This document shows positions 58,897-64,000 of a DNA stretch of 64,000 bases, in pieces. The translations under genes were made by a program, and so were the position numbers. Origin of the DNA: Cristatella mucedo. Taxonomy: Eukaryota; Bryozoa; Phylactolaemata; Cristatellidae. The stretch is taken from assembly GCA_009760855.2 (NCBI GenBank), contig WPIO01000064.1, forward strand, positions 213,501 through 277,500, read 5' to 3'. Numbering within the stretch: the first letter of the stretch is position 1; each line of letters begins with the position of its first letter. The notes under the pieces are model-generated. The model did no database searches and was not told where the DNA came from. It saw only the letters and a program-made list of their open reading frames with translations.

Positions 58897-59260
58897 GGCA
58901 GCAAAATGGCGGCGTCAGCTAAACCAGCCCGGCATATTAAGTCTGATAATCATTGTTCTTGATTATGCAATAATCTATGGCCGGGACTGAATAAAAACCG
59001 GCGCCATAAGATAGGCAGGAAGCTGTTATTCCCGACTTGGCATTGGCATTAGAGCTGATTTGATCTCTCGGCCACAGGGCCGTTGGTGTGCGTCCGCTGC
59101 TGTCAAAAAGACTTGTCTACCTTATGGAGAGTAACTTGATGTGTTAACGTACTAGCTTTCTTTGTCACTTGCCTGCTCCGCTACTGACTGCCTACCTGCG
59201 TGAATTGGTACAGCAACTAGAAGCACGTAAATGTGCTGGATGAGAATTGGAGCTCAACCC
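58897..59260 (+). repeat. LTR-like repeat, copy 3, with Gag-like leader
   Basis: AAAATGGCGG, TAAACCAGCCC, AATAATCTATGGCCGGGACT, GAATAAAAACCGG (TATA position) and CTGTCAAAAAGACTTGTC correspond to copy 2. The later frame L-T-A-Y-L-R-E-L-V-Q-Q-L-E corresponds to the leader of copy 2. Confidence 0.55.
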
Positions 59261-60383
59261 AAAGTGCGTTCAATATTCGATCTATCCAAATAGACTGTGC
59301 AAGATGTGCACTGACCTTCACCGTTCACAGTCGTATTGCTGCAGCACGTATTGGACTGTGGTGGATTTCTATATTAGCCCGAGCCATCCCACAGGCAATC
59401 CCATTGCATGGAATGAGAACCTGGGAGTATACTGTACAGTTTCCTGATATCTAATAGGTTCACTTTCAATAGGATGGGCTACGAAATCAAAATAATTGAA
59501 GCTTCACTCATTCGAAAACTATTTAATAGGCTTTGGATTGAGTACTGGCTCAGGCCGTTGTAATCTATTGGTGTTCAAGGAAATCCACATGTAAAAACAA
59601 TCTTTAAATATTTTTGGTGATTCTTAACAGAGTTTATTTTTATATGAAACCAAGTTTATATTTAATTGCTGTCCTCTGATGGAGGTTTCGCAGTTTGAAT
59701 TGGTAGCGATAAAATTCATGTCCGCTGTAGTCGATTGCAATGCATTGCAATTCATTGTACGATAAGGTTTGTGTATGTGTCGCAAAAAACCATTTTTAAG
59801 ACAATTTGGTGATAGCACAGCATAACTTGTAATCAAAATAATTAAATTTCATCTTTATGAAGATGGTACATTGTAAATTTTCCATGGATTGTAGTGAACT
59901 GAGTTTTATTTTACTCGCGGCCCAAGCCTTTACAGCCCATATTAGTAGGAACGCAACTTTGCAGTTGTGCTAAAAATGGGCTAACATTGAGTTCGCTACT
60001 GTCTAAAAAAAAGGCCCCTATCTTTAGTATTTATATGTGCTGACGACGAATATGTCCATACAATTTGTATTAGCTTTCTTATGAAGATATTTCATATAGT
60101 TCCTGTTCTTCGTTTCACTATGTAACTTCATCTAGTAGGACACCTAAATAAGCCTCGACTGATGTACTATTGCGTCGTATTGGTTAGTGTCATCATGCGC
60201 AAATCATCCAGAGTTTTTCGCACCATTTTCTGATGCGATGCAATACTAATGCCAGACGGCTACTCCAGTAAGCTGGCTTCATAAAGCCCATTAGGAAAGC
60301 TTGAGCATTTCGAATATTTCTGACTTTATGCGAGACAGTAAAAGCTACTGTCAAGTGAAACTGTTATTGTTTTATCTAGTGAG
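59261..60383. other. intergenic, nothing recognised
   Basis: AT-rich. Short frames without motifs. Confidence 0.4.
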
Positions 60384-62960
60384 GTGCAGCACAGGACATT
60401 ATTGTCTCGGAAGTGTGTTAATACCATCAAAAATGTTTGCTATATTTGTGGAAAAGTGATTTTTGCCTACAAGAAGAAAAGTATCACTTCTCAGGTGAAG
60501 AAGGCGTATCATCGTAACTTCGGGCGCAAAATTGGTGACCAAGACCAGCCTTGGATCCCGCATAAATGCTGCGCTACATGTGCAACGCAACTTTCACATT
60601 GGTTGAATAACAAAAGACCATCAACGCCGTTTGCAGTCACCATGGTGACCATGGGAGCCAAAACCACATGCAGCATCATCGACCGCGCACAAAATAACGC
60701 AGGAGAACTAAATGACCTGGTTCGAGATTAGGACTTATCCAAGAATAAAATAGAATTGCTAAGATTAAGACTCTAACAATGGAATCTTCTCGAAGAAGAT
60801 ATCCCAATTACTTAATATCAAAAGCTCCACCAGCACTTGGATTCTTTCTTTAGAAAAGAAAGTAATATGGTATTCTGTTCCAACATTCAGGACCTCGCGA
60901 ACGCTTTACAAATCACTCATGACCCACAAGAATGGAGACTATGTGTAGACTCTTTGAAGCTGAATCTTAAGGCTGTGCTTTTGCACAATGGAAACCTTGC
61001 ATCTATTCGAGTAGGGCATGCCGTCCGCATGAAACAGATATACAATAACTTAAAAAGCCACTGAATTCCATTAAGTATGACAAGTACAGCCGGCAATTTT
61101 GTGGTGATTTGAAAGTAGTTTCCCTTTTAGTATACTGCAGCAAGGATACATAAAAGGCAGGTGTTTCTTATGTAAGTAGGATATCAGAGCAAGGGCGTTG
61201 CCCTACTTGCGAAAGGGATTGACTCTCAGACAAAATTTAGCTGTTAGAGAGACGAATATCCAGGACCAATCTCTGGTCGAGGCTCACACAATCCTGCTAC
61301 CACCTCTTCATATCAAAATAGGTTTGATGTAGAACTTCGTGGAAGCCATGAACCGGACATAGCCAGTTTTCCAATACCTGCATTAAAAACTCCCTCGACT
61401 CAGCAAAGAAAAGATTAAAGTTAGAGTTTTCGTGGATGTAATGTATCTCCGTCTGTAACTCCACAAAGTCAAAAAGACCATGTGGGTGTTACGCAGGAGA
61501 GTTTTGTATAGCCCACTCACAGCCTAAGCGGATTTCGGTACGCATTCGGTACCCAACAGACTTCGTCTCACGCAACAAAGAGAAAGTGAGAAGGATAGCA
61601 GAGTCAGGAGAGCAGTTGAGGTAGTGAGTAGCATAGAAGTAGCAACTCAGGACCGCTGAAAAGGATGTGCCATAGCCGGCAGTAGGAGAGTAGTTGTCGT
61701 TGCGTAAGAATTGTGGAAACAAGTTCCACAGTCTAGGACCTGCAGAGCTACAGCTTCCGTCGCCAACGGTCTTTAAGCGGAGGAATTGGACAGCTAATTT
61801 ATTGTCCACACAGGACCTGAGGGCGCGAACAGGCTGAAACTGATGCAGCATTTCAGCTACGTACGAAGGAGCCAAGCCGTGGCGAGCCTTGTGGGTCAGC
61901 GTAAGAACTTTGCTCTGTATCCTTTGCTCAACCGGCAACCATCCTAGCTCTTTCAGCAAAGGAGACACGTGCTCAAACCACTGGGACCTGAAGACTAGCC
62001 GTGCAGCCATATTCATAGTCCGCTGTGGTGGCAGAATTGCTTTCTTTGGCAGCCCAGCCAAAAGGGAATTACAATAATCCATCCGAGACAGAACTAAAGA
62101 GCTAGTTAAATTCTTTACAAGCCACTGTGGGAGACAGCTCCTAATCTTGGATAGGGATAGGATGTGATGGCTAGCTGTAGAGGCAGTCTTCTGAATGAAG
62201 CTTTTGAAATTGAGGCAGCTGTCGAAAACGACACCTAAATTTCGAGCACGTGGTGATGGTAGCACAATAGCATCACCTATTAGAAGAGCAAAGCCTTTTA
62301 ATCAAGCCACACGCTTAGAGTGTCCTATGAGCAGCAGTTTGGTTTTATCATCATTTAATTTCAGGGAGTTTTCCGACGTCCAGAATCGAATATCGGCAAG
62401 GCAAGCGTTCGGTTTCTCAGTTGCGCAGCAGATTCTGACGGTTTGAATGACAAATACAGCTGAGTATCGTCAGCATAGAAGTGATATCATATTCCATTGG
62501 CTTTAATCACTTTTCCTAGATCATCGGATTTGAGAGCTCTTCAAAGATAGCTAGTTCAACAATTTACTTTAGGGTGATGCAAAATAGGCATGGAATTAGT
62601 TTCACCTATTTTGCAATCGTTTACGGAAATTTTAGAGCAGAAAACTTCAAGGAACTATTAAAAGACATGCTGATGCGGCATCAGAAACGTGGCTGTAATA
62701 TGTCTCTAAAGATCCACTTCTTTTCCCATTTGAATTTTTTCTCCGACAACTGTGGTATGGTTAGTGATGAACATGGTGAACGTTTTCATAAAGATATCGC
62801 ATCAATGAACAAAGATACCAAGGTAAATGGACCACTAAAATGTTGACTGACTACTGCTGGTCACTCCCCAGAAACGCTCCCGAAAAGCTGCACAAGAGAC
62901 AGGCAAAGAAGTCCATGAAGTATTCTATGACTTCATTCTTCTACATGTATTAATCATGGG
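60384..62960 (+). pseudogene. decayed multicopy zinc-finger-headed gene, interrupted by LINE-B
   Basis: The frame (60384-60731) starts with C-Y-I-C-G, then H-K-C-C-A-T-C, a CxxC/HxCCxxC zinc-binding head. After stops and frameshifts come E-W-R-L-C-V-D-S, K-A-V-L-L-H-N-G-N, C-G-D-L-K-V-V-S-L-L, L-P-P-L-H-I-K-I-G-L-M and L-P-R-L-S-K-E-K-I-K. LINE-B breaks it at 61438-62517. It resumes in E-L-F-K-D-S, then C-N-M-S-L-K-I-H-F, S-D-E-H-G-E-R-F-H-K-D-I and D-Y-C-W-S-L. From memory this order is that of an uncharacterised protein found in many copies in arthropods and cnidarians and thought to be transposon-related. Its function is unknown. At least five disruptions besides the LINE. Confidence 0.75.
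61438..62517 (-). mobile_element. LINE-B antisense insertion in the decayed gene
   Basis: 258 open codons (61489-62265) on the - strand give the C-terminal domain: A-R-N-L-G-V-V-F-D-S, M-D-Y-C-N-S-L-L-A-G-L-P-K-K, V-E-Q-R-I-Q-S-K-V-L-T-L-T-H and the end A-I-Q-N-S-P-A. The 3' end is at 61438 next to GTGGATG. The 5' end is near 62517, before AGATCATCGG. It is 5' truncated before the YADD box. The recent-looking C-terminal domain has no stop. Confidence 0.9.
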
Positions 62961-63467
62961 TATGTTACTAATGGCGTTTCATGATGCGAACGATAATTTA
63001 TTGCAGATTATAAAAAATTGACAATTTTAAAATTTGACTCATATTTGTGTTGAGCACCTAAAATTAATCCGTAGCATGATTTTTTTTAATTTTCTGACCA
63101 GCAAAGTGTGTGTTTAAATTTAAATGACAGAACGTAAGTATGCGCTAGAAGCTGTAGCTTCATGCGACAAATTTTGGGTCAATGTTCTGCGACATCCTGT
63201 GGATTTCAGTATTGGGTAGCATTCTGGTGGATTTCAGCAATCTTTCGCTCTAAAGGTCATCAAAGTCAACGTAGAAATCTCAATCAATCAACTATCACAT
63301 GTCCCACAGGATGATTTTATTGAGTAGCTCTTCTATATATAGATTTATTCAGCTAGCAGGGTGTCAGCAGGTCACAGCCACGACCGGCATAGGCATTGAT
63401 GGAGATCTGATTACAGCTTAAGCAAATAAATACCCATGCGAAATGCTAAAGGTGTTATCGACGGACA
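62961..63467. other. intergenic, nothing recognised
   Basis: AT-rich flank between the decayed gene and the last LINE-B. Confidence 0.4.
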
Positions 63468-63985
63468 TGATGGCTGCCGGTTGATTAACGGATACAGAGC
63501 AAAAATCTACGGTGACCCACAAGGCCCTCTACGGCTTGGCTCCTCCGTACGTAGCTGAACTGATGCACCAGTTTTAGCCTCCTCATGTCCTCAAGTCCTG
63601 TCCGGACGATAAGTTAGCTGTTCCATTCCTCCGCTTGGAGACCTGTGGCGACAGAAGCTTAAGCTGTGCTGGTCCTAGGGCTGTGGAACTCGCTTCCACG
63701 ATTCTTACGCAAGGACAAATACTCTCCTGCTGCTGACTTGGCCCATCCCTTCCAGCGGTCCTGAGCAGCAACTTCCATGCTGCTGACTACCTCAACCACT
63801 TACCTGACTCTGCTACGCTTCCTCTTTTCTCTTTGTTGCTTGAGATAAAGTATGTTGGCTACCGAATGCATACTGAAAGCTGCTTAGGCTGTGAGTGCGA
63901 CAGACAAAGCTCCGCTTCTTAATTCCCACATAGTCTTTGAGGCTTTGTGGAGTTACAGACGGAGATACATCACATTACGTAAGAT
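63468..63985 (+). mobile_element. LINE-B 3' fragment
   Basis: ATGGCTGCCGGTTGATTAAC begins the match. The equivalents of Y-L-A-E-L (GTAGCTGAACTGATGCACCA), W-N-S-L-P (GTGGAACTCGCTTCCACG) and the 3' end GTGGAGTTACAGACGGAGAT ACATCACATTAC follow. Diverged, with stops. Confidence 0.85.
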
Positions 63986-64000
63986 ATTCCTGAACGACAA

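Overview
The window is animal nuclear DNA, most likely from an invertebrate. It contains two recognisable host genes with spliced exons, a heavy load of degraded CR1/L2-type non-LTR retrotransposons, tRNA-derived SINEs, one hAT-like element and many dinucleotide microsatellites. There are no operons, ribosomal RNAs or CRISPR arrays. I cannot name the species. The GPCR type and the repeats suggest a bilaterian.

From 416 to 28256 (+ strand) lies the 3' half of a cadherin gene. Eleven exons were recovered from reading frame and splice sites, and all but one junction keep codon phase. They encode cadherin repeats, a membrane-proximal segment that looks like the MAD/SEA-like domain of Cdh23/Pcdh15-class cadherins, one transmembrane helix, and a cytoplasmic tail with a CAG-encoded glutamine tract. 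The protein ends in QTEL, which fits a class I PDZ ligand. The 5' end of the gene is outside the window. Its introns, up to 10 kb, hold most of the repeats in the first 28 kb.

From 38871 to 41014 (- strand) lies a two-exon rhodopsin-like GPCR of about 405 codons. It has good splice sites and an intact DRY motif, but one in-frame TAG in TM2. GA-rich microsatellites (on the coding strand) lie in its intron and upstream of it.

The rest is mobile-element debris. LINE-A ends in a GCGC stem-loop followed by (ATT)n. LINE-B ends in a TACATT-type tail. SINE1 has a tRNA-like head and a tail like the LINE-A stem-loop, so it probably uses LINE-A machinery. SINE2 has another tRNA-like head and an unrelated tail. 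Several insertions are nested: LINE-A in LINE-A, LINE-B in LINE-B, LINE-A in LINE-B, SINE1 in LINE-A, LINE-A in hAT, and LINE-B in a decayed multicopy zinc-finger-headed gene (60384-62900). Three diverged copies of an LTR-like repeat with TATA boxes lie at 47 kb, 55 kb and 59 kb.

Exon borders and repeat borders were set by eye. Repeat ends are good to about 10-30 bases unless a clean junction is described.
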